DNA of 64,000 nt, taken from contig NC_135056.1 in assembly GCF_051014685.1 (NCBI RefSeq), positions 1,488,001 through 1,552,000 of the forward strand. The letters are read 5' to 3'. The stretch comes from Ptiloglossa arizonensis. Taxonomy: Eukaryota > Arthropoda > Insecta > Hymenoptera > Colletidae. Position 1 is the stretch's first letter; each line of letters starts with the position of its first letter. The position numbers and the translations under genes were made by a program. Under the pieces are notes generated by a model. The model did not search any database. It worked only from the letters and a program-made list of their open reading frames with translations, and was not told the origin of the DNA. This document shows positions 24,130 to 35,938 of this stretch, one piece after another.

Positions 24130-25262
24130 GTTTAGGATTTGCCAAAGAGATTTACGTGGATCATTAAGGTTTCATCTAGCAGACAACGGTAATATAACAA
24201 CAACGACGTGTCATTTTGATGCATTTCGATTGATAAGGAAAGTTATAGAAAGCCTTTACATTTTTCTTCTATTACTTGTACTGATTTTTATCTATTTAAC
24301 CAAACAAATATATATCGAAATTCAGTTTCTTCAAAGCTTTCGAATCTTATAATTCTCTATGTAGATATGTACGTAGGGGGCATTGTGAGTTGCCCCTATT
24401 TCTAGAGGGCACTGTGAGTTGAATATCATGGTAAATTATGCCTAATTTTTATTGGTTACTTGTCTCGATTGCAAGTTCCGCTTGGGGAATTTATTACTCT
24501 GAAATTAGTAGAACTGTATACAGGGTGTGGAAGAAATATAACCATGAACAATTTTTTTATAAGCGTGTTGCTAGCAACTAAACTTTGTTGTTGGAACAAT
24601 TCACGCAAATAAAAGGGAACTACAAAAATTAGCGAAACAGAAAAAGGACAATATGATGACATGTTTCTCAACAAAATTATATTGTTCAAATAATTGTACT
24701 TTGACAATTTACAAAGCTAAATCAAATAAAAAAGTACTGATTTTTAGTTCAATATATAACTTTGTAAAAGTTGAAGAAAATGTCCGTATAGCAGAGGAAA
24801 TTAGATTATATAATAGCACCAAATTCCGTGTAGATATGATCAACTAAATGGCCATAAAATACACGGTGAAATCTATATCTTGAAGATGATCTTTAATGAT
24901 TTTTTTCATTATCTTAGACTTAACCGGGTTAAATGCTTCGGTTTTATATAGAGAAACCACTGGAGAAGGAATTTCGGGACAAGAAATTTTATTTCGATTG
25001 GGAGAGGAATTTACTACCGAATATCAAAAAGAGCAACAGCTAGGCAAAGAAGATCAAGCAACACCAGTCACAAATATAAGTACAGGTTTACGCAAACAGA
25101 AAACATCCCAGATAAGATACTGCAAAAACAGTAAGACTAACAAAATCTGTCCAAAATGTAAAAAATAGGTATATGGAAAATCTGCAATCAAGAAGCCTGT
25201 TTGTAAAATGATACGGCGCAAACACATAAAATGTACATTATTCACTTCTAAATAATAGAAAA
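24130..25262 (+). pseudogene. piggyBac-like transposase, C-terminal-containing remnant
   Basis: At 24140-24245 the frame reads LRGSLRFHLADNGNI and FDAFRLIRKVIESL, resembling the piggyBac segment LRFLHFADN...DRLYKIRPVI. At 24660-24845 it reads NCTLTIYKAKSNKKVLIFSS and IRLYNSTKFRVDM, the block near the last catalytic Asp. At 24908-25168 LTGLNASVLYRETTGEGIS and LGEEFTTEYQKEQQ are followed by RYCKNSKTNKICPKCKK, the Cys-rich C-terminal finger. The stretch 24350-24460 contains an unrelated-looking insertion with ggcattgtgagttg/ggcactgtgagttg repeated. Stops and gaps make it dead. Confidence 0.85.
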
Positions 25263-25499
25263 TATCTTTTTCACCCAACGAACAGAGCAGGGGAGAAGGT
25301 AAGGAATCATGTACAAATCCCCAGAAAAGGCATCACTTCTCCGGGAACACATATAAACAGACTCAAGGTGAAACTTTACCAGTTGTTAGAAGACTCACTG
25401 TCCGAAACCGCCGTCGCAACAACCGCGTATCAGTAGTGTCAATAAAGTGGATCTTGAAAATAATCGTGTGACTCTTTACTTTGTAACCTTACCAATGTT

Positions 25500-25990
25500 A
25501 CAAGCCAATTATTGGTCAAGGAATTGATTGTATTTATAATTTTGGCTCACCACGTAGCACTTTGTTGTGGAATAGATTCGAATTACTTCTTAGTAATTTT
25601 CATTTTGCTAACAACTCCACTATTGCTGAAGGTGATAGTCTTGAAAAAATATATCCACTGTTCAACAAGATGCATAAAAAGTACCAAGAAAAATTCACAC
25701 TGGAGAAAATATTGTTATATATATATCAAATAAATCCCACAAATACGGTATAAAATTATTTAAGTTGTGTTTCCTTAAAGGATATATATAGTCAATGAAA
25801 AGTTATTGTGGAAAATTAGCTAAAACAGTCAGAGGAACAGAATTTGCGCACAGTGTATGTCAGCATCTTGCACATAAGCTTTTGATTAGGATCGAACACT
25901 ATATATTGACAATTTTTATACCAGCTATGAAGTTGCTGTTTCCTGTCTTAAACAGAAGACTTGCATAGTTGGAACAGTAAGAAACAACAA
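25500..25990 (+). pseudogene. piggyBac-like transposase, central fragment of a second copy
   Basis: The plus strand reads RFELLLSNFHFANNSTI then LEKIYPLFNKMHKKYQEKF (25575-25690), the early piggyBac domain. In the next frames follow KSHKYGIKLFKLCFLKGYI (about 25733-25790), YSMKSYCGKLAKTVRG and the LLFPVLNRRLA region. These parts belong upstream of the C-terminal block at 24908-25168 but lie downstream of it, so this is a separate or rearranged copy. The 25263-25499 gap between them is GC-richer, contains aataaag, and is otherwise unassigned. Confidence 0.8.
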
Positions 25991-26069
25991 AATATTTGGA
26001 CACGTAACATTATGTAGTCTGTTTCTCTATGTACATATATACATGTAGGTATATGTATACGTCGTTTAA

Positions 26070-26981
26070 AACGATTTTAAATAAGTAATTTTCTGTAATA
26101 CGTCTCCTCTTCTATTAATCGTAATTGTAATTCCTTTTTGGTCTTATGGAGGTCGTCTAAATATCACATTTCAATATCTTTCATAAATTTTCTATGAAAT
26201 TTAAATCTGGTGCTTGTGTGAATGCTGAAGTACTTTTGGTCAATTGTACAATAAAAATTCTTGAATCATTCTTGACTTGTACTTGGGTTTATTATTGATA
26301 AAATTTAAAACTATCATGTATACTCATACTCTTGGGTACATTTATTAAATTTTGTTTTAATATGTCTAAATATTTAATTTCACAAAAAATTCCATGGATA
26401 AAAATTAATGTTTCGCCATTATATTTTATTGTCAGCCTCATATTATTTATTTGTAATTGCTGATTCGATTTATGCCACACTAATTTTCGTCTGATACATT
26501 TAGAAATGTGAAATTGACTCTCATTCTCAAAGATCACATGATTGTGCTTTAGAAATAAATTCTCTAGCAAATGTTAAGCGTTTCTTGCGATTGAATTCGT
26601 TTATGTACTTTTAGCTTTTCCATGCCTCTATTATTATAACCAGTTTTCTTTTAAAACATTGCAAATTGTATTCATGTGTATTTTCTTTCCAGGTTCTTCA
26701 AACATTTCTGCAGTTAAGTTAGGGGCATTTAATCCTGGATTAATTTTTATTTAACTAATAAGTTTTCGCTTATAACGAGTATTAAGAAAATCCGAACGTC
26801 CTGTTTGAGGAACAAATTCAAATCGATTTCCATTATTATATCGTTTCGTAATATTGACTACAACAGTACTTTTACTTAAATTTAACAATTTCCCAATTTT
26901 CCTATATTATTTTTCTTTATCTCGATTATATACCACAAGTTGTCGAACGTCAAATGAAATATTTTTATATTTGTGACACAT
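26070..26981 (-). pseudogene. Decayed Tc1-like transposase
   Basis: The start codon is at 26981 on the minus strand (MCHKYKNISFDVRQLVVYNR), followed by the HTH blocks KIGKLLNLSKSTVV and GRSDFLNTRYKRKLIS. The frame 26570-26292 carries VIFENESQFHISKCIRRKLV (first Asp position changed to Glu in NES context) and IKYLDILKQNLINV. The DN and NPIE blocks follow in broken frames, with NFIENL near 26195 and TKKELQLRLIEEE near 26140. Overall order and length fit one near full-length Tc1 copy. Stops within the HTH region and frame changes make it inactive. Confidence 0.85.
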
Positions 26982-27054
26982 TTTCACAAATTTATCTATA
27001 TAGGAACGATGAAATTTATTGTGTAATTGATTGAAGTTTGTTTACAAACAATCA

Positions 27055-27427
27055 TAACTGACTGATGAAGGAGGTAGCGAAATAGAGGGAGACAATTAGA
27101 AACACGCGGGAGGCAGATCTTCATTGGCGTAAATGCAACATATTATTATTATGCAATAGTTAGATCTCATACTGAACAACAATTTTTGCTGTTTTCTTAC
27201 AATATGCCAGGAAAGTATTGGTTATATAATCACTAGTAGAAGTAAATAAAATTTTTTTCAGGAACAAAAATAATTTAATGAAAATATAATGTAGAAATAA
27301 ATAAAAATGAATTTTCATTGATTTCAAAAGAAGTTATATACAGTGTGTGACACATAACTGTCGCTACAATTTTTCAGGCACTTTCAATAGTATGATGAAA
27401 GAATGTTTCATATAAAAGTTAATCAGT
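27055..27427 (+). repeat. Dispersed repeat, copy 1 (partner at 57140-57470)
   Basis: Matches the reverse complement of about 57140-57470. Shared landmarks are acacgcgggaggcaga, cattggcgtaaatgcaac/cattggcgtagatgcaac, ttcaggaacaaaaataattt and cagtgtgtg. It stops abruptly at 27427, where GC-rich R1-clade debris begins. The internal cagtgtgtg (27341) may be a transposon terminus. Confidence 0.75.
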
Positions 27428-28459
27428 TCGGCCAGTCGCAGTTGTCACCGCATAGAAAGCCGTGTGCGAGCACAAATCTCACGGGGGCAGCCCCGACAAG
27501 ACGGTCGCCGCCTCATAGAATAATGTCCTATTTTCGCGGGCGGCAGCCGTAGAAGCAGCCCGCTTGTGGACCCGGTGCAACACAGTTTGGTTGCTTCGGA
27601 AAGCAGGCAGGTCGCCCGTTCATATGTGGGGGGGGGGGGGGGCATATATAGGGCTACCGAATGAATCATACCTAATTAAAGGCGGCGAACCTGGGAGCAG
27701 GGGCCCCGCAAGGTTGGGGAGGAGAGGAGGGGGAGTCGACCTAGAGAGCCGACGATAAATAAAACCTTCAACCAACCGCAGGGCCAGGACCCCTTAAAGC
27801 ACCAGTGGTGTGGCTGTTGTTGAAGGTCAGCCCCAGGTACTCTATAATATTTGAGACTTCACCTCGACAATGGCTTCATTGTCCTCTCGAACCAGGGGGG
27901 GGGGGGGGTTGCAGCACCGCAGATGCCAAGCATCCCCTCCTCTCCCTAACTGACAACGAGGGGAGCACAGGTAACACCCCCCCCCCCCTGGTAGCCGCGT
28001 TTTCCGGAGCCGTAAGCTGCTCCTCCTTTCCCCACCTTTTTAAATTTTTACGATAGGAATTATGTATGGAGTGCGGCCGGAACTTAAGTCCACCCGAATA
28101 GAGGAGCCAGCCGCCTTATGCGGGTAAGCCTTTAGCGGCCCTAGGGGTCGAAGGTAGGAAAAGGAGAGGGGGCAGAGCGTTTCAATTCCGGGCCTGCTAA
28201 GTGGACTCGTCGGTAAGGCATCCTAGCAGGCCTTGCCTCATACGCCGGGACATTGGGAGATCGGTAAGGGATCGTATATATACCGATCGGAGCAAGTACG
28301 GGAACTTGCGGGAAACGGTCGGTGGTCAGCTTCCCTCTGGTGGCAAGCGTGGGTAGCGCAGTCACAAGCCTAATACTCTAAGGGGGCTGCAAGTATCTCA
28401 GAGTTGACGGCTTGGGACTGCCCCCCCCCCCCCTCCAGCTCATCATCGCGCAGTGTAAC
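27428..28459. mobile_element. GC-rich LINE debris with four G/C homopolymers
   Basis: Base composition changes sharply at 27428. The minus strand around 27855-27780 reads IEYLGLTFNN (with a frame ambiguity), resembling the MKYLGLTLDS block after RT in R1-clade ORF2. Homopolymers: G15 at 27628-27642, G14 at 27895-27908, C12 at 27977-27988, C13 at 28421-28433. No other part can be assigned. Orientation appears opposite to the next fragment. Confidence 0.5.
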
Positions 28460-28864
28460 TTAGGATTGAAGGTAATTTATAGAGTTGCCATTCTCACAAC
28501 ACGAGCGATTAAGCTCAAACTGTAGCAAGCATAGCAAGCTACAGCCCCTGAGGAGTTCGCAGAGTACCTGCACCGTATAATGGAGGAGGCGGTGATACGC
28601 TGCTGGCATTATCCCGGCAACAAGGATACGACGCAATACACTTTGGACATGTGATCCGCTTAGATGAGCGAACATCGTGTCCGTGTGGGTAAAATTGGAG
28701 GTACCTCTCGCTATCGGGCATGGTAAGGACCATGCTCGGCGGTGAGAGATAATGGATGATCATGGCCTTCTTGTAACATGTAACGTCGCGGAAGAAGGCT
28801 TTGAAATGGTGGCGCTGGCAGGGCTTGTGAATGGTCGGTCAAGCTGATCACCTTGTGCCCTTAC
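28460..28864 (+). pseudogene. R1-clade LINE C-terminal fragment
   Basis: The plus strand near 28545-28680 reads PEEFAEYLHRIMEEAVIRCW and then a KDTTQYTLDM block. This is the FGEYLHRI...C..C....DTAQHTLE.CP zinc-finger-like C-terminus of R1-clade ORF2. The first cysteine-region residues are partly lost and stops follow. Confidence 0.7.
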
Positions 28865-29555
28865 CTAAACCCTCTTACACGCTGCGTATCTTGGGGAAAG
28901 TCTGGTCCTTTCTCCCAGAAGTACAAGATTCTTCTTGTTCGAAATTTTGTCTTGTCTTGTATCCTTAGGTACCTTGTGCAGGTACACTGCTGAGTGTACA
29001 TGACAGGTCAGGCGGATAATAAATATTCTTTTTTTCATGACTATATAATTATTTAAAAAGAATATATGTACTATACAATACGACTTGACAAATATCAGCA
29101 AATTTTACAATGCAATACAGTTTTACTCAAGGACAAATTTTGTTTTTAAAGTATACATTGCAGTAAAAGTGGTTTATATTATTGAAATGTAGAAAGTTCA
29201 AGTTTTAAAATCATTTTCATGTTACCATATTTGGATAAATATTAGACAAATTATGACAATTTAAAAATTAAACGAATATTAAAGTTCAGTGTGCGACATC
29301 GAATAGTTACCGTGCTATTGATACCTAAATTCATATAATAGTGATATTGTAAGAATTTGAAGAATGAACAGGTAAATTTGTATATGTATTAGTCAATATT
29401 TTGTAAACTGTTGAATTGTTAAGCAAACGGTTGAACCGGGGTCAAATATTTTTTGGGTGCCCAACTACCTATGATGTCTCATTAAAATTGGTATGTAACA
29501 TGTCATACATTTTTTTTTGTTAGGAGAGAAGGAATTAGTAATCTAATTAGTAGTC
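28865..29555. other. AT-rich intergenic, nothing recognised
   Basis: No coding or repeat signal that I can assign. Confidence 0.4.
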
Positions 29556-29615
29556 TAATAAGCAAAAGATGCCGTTTCAAATCCCGTTTCAGCGATCTGT
29601 TTATTTTTTTTTTGC
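29556..29615 (+). repeat. tRNA-like/SINE-like remnant
   Basis: The motif tgccgtttcaaatcccgttt is followed by a T10 run at about 29601-29610. It is comparable with the copy A tail at 3150-3195. Evidence is motif only. Confidence 0.3.
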
Positions 29616-30835
29616 TACAACTAAATGTGTAAATCTTTAAATATAAACACTAGATGATAGTAATGACTAAATTTTTGAGAAAATAAAAATGATTCATTAT
29701 TACCTTTTTTCATTATATAATAATCGTCAGTTATACGAATACAATTTAGATGTCTATTTATAATAATATTATTAGTCTCATGAGTATTTGTTGCGTATTC
29801 CTTTTATTGTAGAATTTAAACAAAATTCACATAATATTAATTTGTAGTTAGAAAATAAGTTGTAAAGTAAGTTTTAAATTTGAAAGTAAATAAAAATCAA
29901 ATAGAGTATATAAAATTGTGAAAAATTGTTGAGTATTCTTCATATTTGTATAGAATTTATAAGCTGCAACGGTAGCCTTACTTGTTTCTATTGATCGACG
30001 CCTGTGCAGTAGCGACATCGTACTGAGCATCAACCATAGCCCAGGGGAAGTAATCATTGGTCGATCTTCTGTCGTTTTGTATCGTTTCGTATAATTCCGA
30101 ATTTTGATCTTGTCTTCTTCATGTTCATGTGATTTGTAGTGTTTATTTTCGTTTATAAAAGATTGAACAAAAAAGTTAAAACGAACTCCTATTCGTTAAG
30201 TGGAAGGGAGAAGAGAAGGAAGAATGACTGTTCAAGCACTTTGGAAGTGAAAACGGCAACACATACAAAGCAGAAATACCTTCGATCAATGTACCAAATC
30301 TACTGAACCAAAGTAAGATGCATTTAAACGATGTATATTCTAGGTTAAGAAACATTCTTTGAAACGATTGAAAATGTGGAATAATTTTAAAGTGAAAAGA
30401 AAAGTATACATTTAGTTATACAAATTAGTTACGTCAGGAATTTTGTGTTTTAAAATTTTTTTATATGAAATTACCCATTTAATTACAATATTTTTTTCGC
30501 TGCACTATCCAGACTAAATACTGCGATGTTAAATTTCATATTATTTGAGAGAAATAGAGATAATATTATTTGTTTATAATCCAATAATAGGGACTTATTA
30601 CCTGAATTATGTAATTTTCATAAACAAATTGTAGGAATAAAAGCAACGTATAAAAATTATAGAGCATTGCACGAATTACATAAGGGTATACCAATCTATA
30701 AACGAAAGATTATAAATATTAATTAATATCGTTGAATCAGTAGGTAATTGTTTAAATGTTTATGTTACAGTAGAAACAACTTCCTCAACAGTTACCTCGT
30801 TAAATTTACTCGTGTAGTAGCAGTAACGCATGCAC

Positions 30836-30878
<43 letters not shown>

Positions 30879-31429
30879 ACCGGTTTTCTATTGAAGTAGT
30901 TATTGAACTGTAATTATACTTGTACAATATGTATATATTGTTGTTACAATAACAATATTGTAGTATTAGCGACAATTTAATGCATATTTTATATATTGAT
31001 GTTAATAAAATTAAAAATTGAATTCTTTGTTGCTTTTTATCTATTAGAGTAACTTATACGTCAAATTTTCGTACAATCTTAATCAATCAAAAGTACGATC
31101 TTATTATTCTAAATAGCGTTGGTGGTTTAAAGGGAAAGTATCCAATGGCTGAATCACTGCGAATTTTTTGAACATAGCACAGTGGATATTTGATCGGAAA
31201 AGTCAGATATGACCAGTGTCACAGTTTAATTTTAAAATGGTTAGAACTGTATGGATCGCAGATAATATTTATTATTAAAATATATACACGTGCGAACTTA
31301 CGGGTATATACACAAGTACTTATATTTTTAATATTTTACACTTGTAACACGTACTTTTATGTGTATTTGTATATATATATATATATATACACAAGTGTAC
31401 ACACACGCACACACGCGCGCGCGCGCGCG

Positions 31430-31498
<69 letters not shown>

Positions 31499-33297
31499 TA
31501 TATAGTAAAATATGATTAATAAAGCGAAATTGTAACACAGAAATTAATAATATACTTAAGAATTATTTTGGAAATAACAACGAACGTGAATGGAAAATAT
31601 TGTATCTCTCGGCTGTTGTTTATAACTAAATAAGCTATAAAATTTTAATTCAGGCACATTTGGAACTAATTCTTTTTGTACTGTAATCAGTAATTCTAAT
31701 CGAATATAATCACACTAAAAAAAGTATCGGGATTTACACTGAAGTTTAACTTAAAAATTAATTCAGTAATGAAATCTTAAAGCCGTAAAAAAGATGACTG
31801 AATTATTGCTTACTTTTAAATAAAAATAATTTTATAAATATATACGGTAGAAGGATAAAACTTATCCGAAAATATAATATATGCTTTCCTAGAAAGTTTT
31901 TATAATGAAAGCTTTTACACAATTTCTTTAAACCAGTTGTAAATCATTGATAAACAAAAATGCTGTTTCAGATCTGATTTGTACAAAATGTTTGAAATTG
32001 ATTTTTGTCCGGGTTTTTCAAACAAATACTCCACGATGTGTAGATTCGTGTCGTTTTTAAGGTCATTTCATTTTTATATTATATACTTTGTTCAATTTCT
32101 AAGTATATGACACTGATCAAAATTTGTTTTAAAACATTTTAAAAATATTTTAACTTGAAACAAACAAAAATAATGGTAATTATTGGGAACAGAGTTCACA
32201 GGGTCCATTTCAATAACCTTGAAATTTGTTATTAGTGTCAATGAATACGGACTGCTGTTTCTACAGAGTGTTAATAAAAATGTGGAACCCTTTTGGAGGG
32301 TGGATTCTAGAGATAAAAAACCAACGCCAGCCGGAAGTTGTCTTCTGTTTATATAAACATACCACGGCAAATAAATGCAACAAGAACAAAGTCGGCAACG
32401 TTGTAAACTAAAGGTTAAAAAAGTATAATAATTACCTACGATAATAATAATAATAACTATACGTTAATTTCTCGTATTTGTATTCTTTTGATTTATATAA
32501 TAGAAATGTAAGTATTTTGGTGCAATGCTAGCGGCCCAGATCACACGTGATCGATAAATACAAAATATTAACAGTAGAAATAAGGAAATGTCAAATACAA
32601 AATTCAATAGAGACATTCAACGACGAAACTTCCTTTAAAAAATACTTCTTTTAAAAAGTATTTCTTCTTTTCTAGGTCTTGACTGATTTCATATATTATC
32701 CGATGGACTTGTTCTATTATTAAATGCTACTTACAAAATTCAAACCAATGATTAGGAATAATCTTCAATTCTTCTTTTATGGAATGAAGACGTTTGATAA
32801 GTAATTTTTTGAATAGCTTAGAAAAGTTTGTCAATAATACTAGTTGCCTTTCGCGAGTTATGAATAAGGGTGATGAATCGTGGCTTACAAGATCGTGGGT
32901 AGTAGCCTAGACGTAGAATTGCACTAAATATCGATGTGAGAAATGCAAATCCTTTTTGGGAGAGCTCCTTGATCGCTTTGTTACTTATTTTGTCCTACCG
33001 TGGTGTTTTTTGGCGGTTGAAATGCTGAACCATATTTTCACCTCTGCTGTAAAAGGTACGATAGAACGGGACATCCGGAAAGGAGATTGTAGACAATCAA
33101 GAATTTCTGATACCGTGTTTCTGATACTTACCAAAATAATTTTTCGAGAGCTCGGAATGCCACAACTTTTCTTTTCAGATATCTTAACAATAACGGTACA
33201 CTAAATAATAATATAAAAAGTTTGTTTGCAAATTTCTTACCTTTAATCGTATCCGATGTTAATCATGACCGCTTTTGAGGATTACTGCTATCACTTA
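29616..33297. other. Gene-poor intergenic with microsatellites
   Basis: No supported gene. (CT)n is at 30839-30872. A compound (TA)n-(CA)n-(CG)n-(CA)n block lies at 31370-31497, with alternating CG at about 31416-31437 flanked by long CA tracts. Short frames across the microsatellites are artefacts of the repeats. A slightly GC-richer patch at 29960-30070 is unassigned. Confidence 0.5.
31370..31497. repeat. Compound TA/CA/CG microsatellite
   Basis: Alternating purine-pyrimidine over about 128 bp: TA repeats, then CA, then about 11 CG units, then about 30 CA units. Confidence 0.95.
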
Positions 33298-34370
33298 CAG
33301 TGACTCACGAAAGTATTTGGACACATACCACAGAATACATTTATGGATATAACATGTGTGATACATACAAATTTTTAAAACATTATTAGTATCACAAGTA
33401 GATGCTATTAGAAAAATTACATAGGTGAAATTTGAAACAAATTCGCATATATGTGTAAGAGTTGTAAAATATTTCTTAGAAACATACACTTCGCCGAGGC
33501 CACGAAAGTAGTTGGACAGTTCATTTTTAATATTTTAATAGGTCTCGATATTTAGTGAATTCACCTTTAGCACCAATTAAATTTTCAGGTGATTATTTAT
33601 ACTATTTACTAATTTTTTGGTAAAATATAATGATATTGAATTCTATACTTTTATAGAAAATTTTTTCTTTTGAAGTTGCATTGGATGTAATATCAAACTT
33701 TTGTAATTCTTTTTCTATTATTGCTCATAAATGTTTAATTCGGTTGACATCGGGACTTTGTGGTAGTGTTCGCAAAGTGTAAGGATTATTCTATATGTTT
33801 TTGCCTCTCGCCGACTTTTGTAATGGTCGGCCGAGACAAAGTGTTGAAGATAAAAAGGTTGTAGTTAAAAAACAATATATCGTCCACTCGGATTCTGGGA
33901 AGGCTATCTTCCAAAGGCCTAACCGCCCGATGAGTGATCCTTGCCGCGTCCCGCGTCGGTGGTGATTGTCGCTCGTCCGCTGTCCTTGTTTGTCGAAAGG
34001 GAGCCGCAAAATCCCAACAATATAAAATCTATACCTTAAAAATTCTTACTGTGTTTACGATCATTGTCCTGTTAAAAACAAAAATTTTCAGATAATCTTA
34101 TTTTTTTGGTATTTTCTTCCAAATTTTCTTTTAATATGTACAAATATTTGTATCTGTCCATAATTTTGTTTATAAACGCTAAATTCTTTGTATCACTTTC
34201 TGCCATGGATCCCCACACTATAATCGGATTAACTCCATGTTCTCTTGTCGTACGCAAGTTTCTGACTTCGATCTCTATAAAATAGAGCTTTTCTCCAAAT
34301 AAATTTACATTAATTTGCCTTAAAAACATTATATTTAACTGATCCGAAAATATTAATAAATACAATGTTG
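33298..34370 (-). pseudogene. Decayed Tc1 element with terminal repeat, interrupted by an LTR-like insert
   Basis: The left end reads agtgactcacgaaagtattt, a Tc1-type terminus. On the minus strand, 34330-34072 carries NLFGEKLYFIE, NPIIVWGSMAESDTK and RYKYLYILKENLEENTKK (central catalytic region). A QDND-type block follows at 34075-34055. Past the insert at 33796-34019 the frame resumes with a SPDVNRIKHL block (equivalent to SPDLNPIENL, so the catalytic Glu is replaced by Lys). The HTH half and the other terminus are missing. Confidence 0.8.
33796..34019 (-). mobile_element. Solo-LTR-like insertion inside Tc1
   Basis: This 224-bp GC-rich block splits the Tc1 coding frame. On the minus strand it begins TGTTGGG and ends AAAACA, fitting the TG...CA rule. 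The flanks are ctata (33791-33795) and atata (34020-34024), a possible diverged target duplication. No coding content. Confidence 0.55.
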
Positions 34371-34920
34371 CGAATCATTGTATTTATCGTTGAATATTTC
34401 GTTAAGTATTTCTGTAGTTCTTGTAATTTTGTAAAGGTACTGAGCATGCGATATGTAATAAATGATGACGGTTATGTATAAAGAGCTACTCACAGTATGG
34501 TTACTCTTTGCACATGCACACAATAGCGCTTAATTGAATAGTATTATTGATCTCTATAAGATAACCAAGGTTAATGTTGTCATTAATAATTAGTTTTGCT
34601 ACATATGATATTAATTAGAATAATTAATAGTAACTAGCAAATAGAATTTTTAGCCTTTCTTTGTCAATTTCGGAAAATTAAGAAGTTTAGAAGCTGATAG
34701 TAGTTTAAATAGGATCTTTCACCTATTCCAATGTTGATTTTCAATTCGTAAAGATAATGTTAGTGAATGTTTAGCGCTTTTTTAATGACATTCTTTCTAC
34801 TATATCGTCACAAAGCTTTACGTCAGAATTTAAACGGTTTCCAAATGTATTATTACGAACGCACATTATTCAATTGATGGTGAACAAATTGGTAATTTTG
34901 TCCTGTAAAATTTTCCAATA

Positions 34921-35938
34921 TGGCGCTATCTCAATCGCTCTTCTTTCACACTTCACTCGCTCGTCTATTCCAAACACTTCAGATTCCCTCTGGACTACAC
35001 GCAATCCCTTTCATTCTCACGCATTACGACACTATTAATGGGTGAAATATTAATCTGTTTTATTTTCTCGATTTTAGGGTAATAAGTTTAGTCGTGTAAT
35101 GGCCTTCACGTATCGTAAATTATTTGGCAGGTAAACACCTCGCATCCATATATTACTCAAAGAAGTCGTACCGTGGCTAAGTACGAGTAATAAATTTGAG
35201 AAACTTTTGCAAATTTAATAGAATGGTTTGAATTACTCATTTTTTTCAGGGTGTAATAAAGAAGCAGTAACAATGAAACACAAGATTTATTTGTAAATGA
35301 ATTAAACAACTGTTGTTTTTCTCTCTTCAAATCACTTGAGAAGAGATCTTTGAGTGATTGATCCCCGTACGAGCCCCCAAATAATTGTTGTACTCGTGCG
35401 TGGTTTATGGATATATATGTATATATATTTAATGTTACAGTGATAATAGTGTTAGACGTAGTGTCGATGGTTAGTTTCGCTTGGTACATCTTTTAATTGT
35501 CTCGTCTTATCGTCTTTTCAGTCATACTGTCCGCGACACACTCTTCGGACATACTCTCGTCGTCATACTTTGTCATACTGTGTGTCCCTTAACGTTCTTT
35601 TTGCACTCTATATAGTCATGCCCATTCATTCTCTTTCATTCCAATCCTCAGTCTCTCTCACTTCAGACATTCGGTCACGTTTGGCCATTCTAATCGTTCT
35701 TTTTTTTCCAAACATACCTCACTTTCTCCGAACCACATGTATTCCCTTTCATCCCCATGCATTCTCACGCTCGGTCTTCGCGCAAGACCCCTTGTAAAGG
35801 ATACTCGTGCCTTCCAGGAAAGCTAGCGGACCGATCGGCGCCAAATGTTTAGCTTAACTCAAGTCCGACCGCACGCGCTATCTTGTTTAGGCTTGCGCTC
35901 GAAGCAGGCCCAAGCGGACGCGGAAAATCCGATACTAC
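34921..35938 (+). repeat. LTR-like dispersed repeat, copy 2 and a partial copy
   Basis: 35500-35938 matches 12440-12828 (see that entry). 34921-35032 looks like a partial copy of the middle of the same repeat (atctcaatcgctc, cactttcactcgctc, ctttcattctcacgc). 35033-35499 between them is AT-rich and unassigned, with a polyadenylation-like aataaag at about 35256. The family ends atactaca, compatible with an LTR 3' end. Confidence 0.55.

Noticed and set aside
30839..30872. (CT)n tract as a GAGA-type regulatory element
   Set aside because: A simple repeat far from any supported promoter.
31190..31538. Frames made of repeated Thr-His, Cys-Val and Ala-Arg across the CA/CG tract
   Set aside because: Direct translation of a microsatellite.
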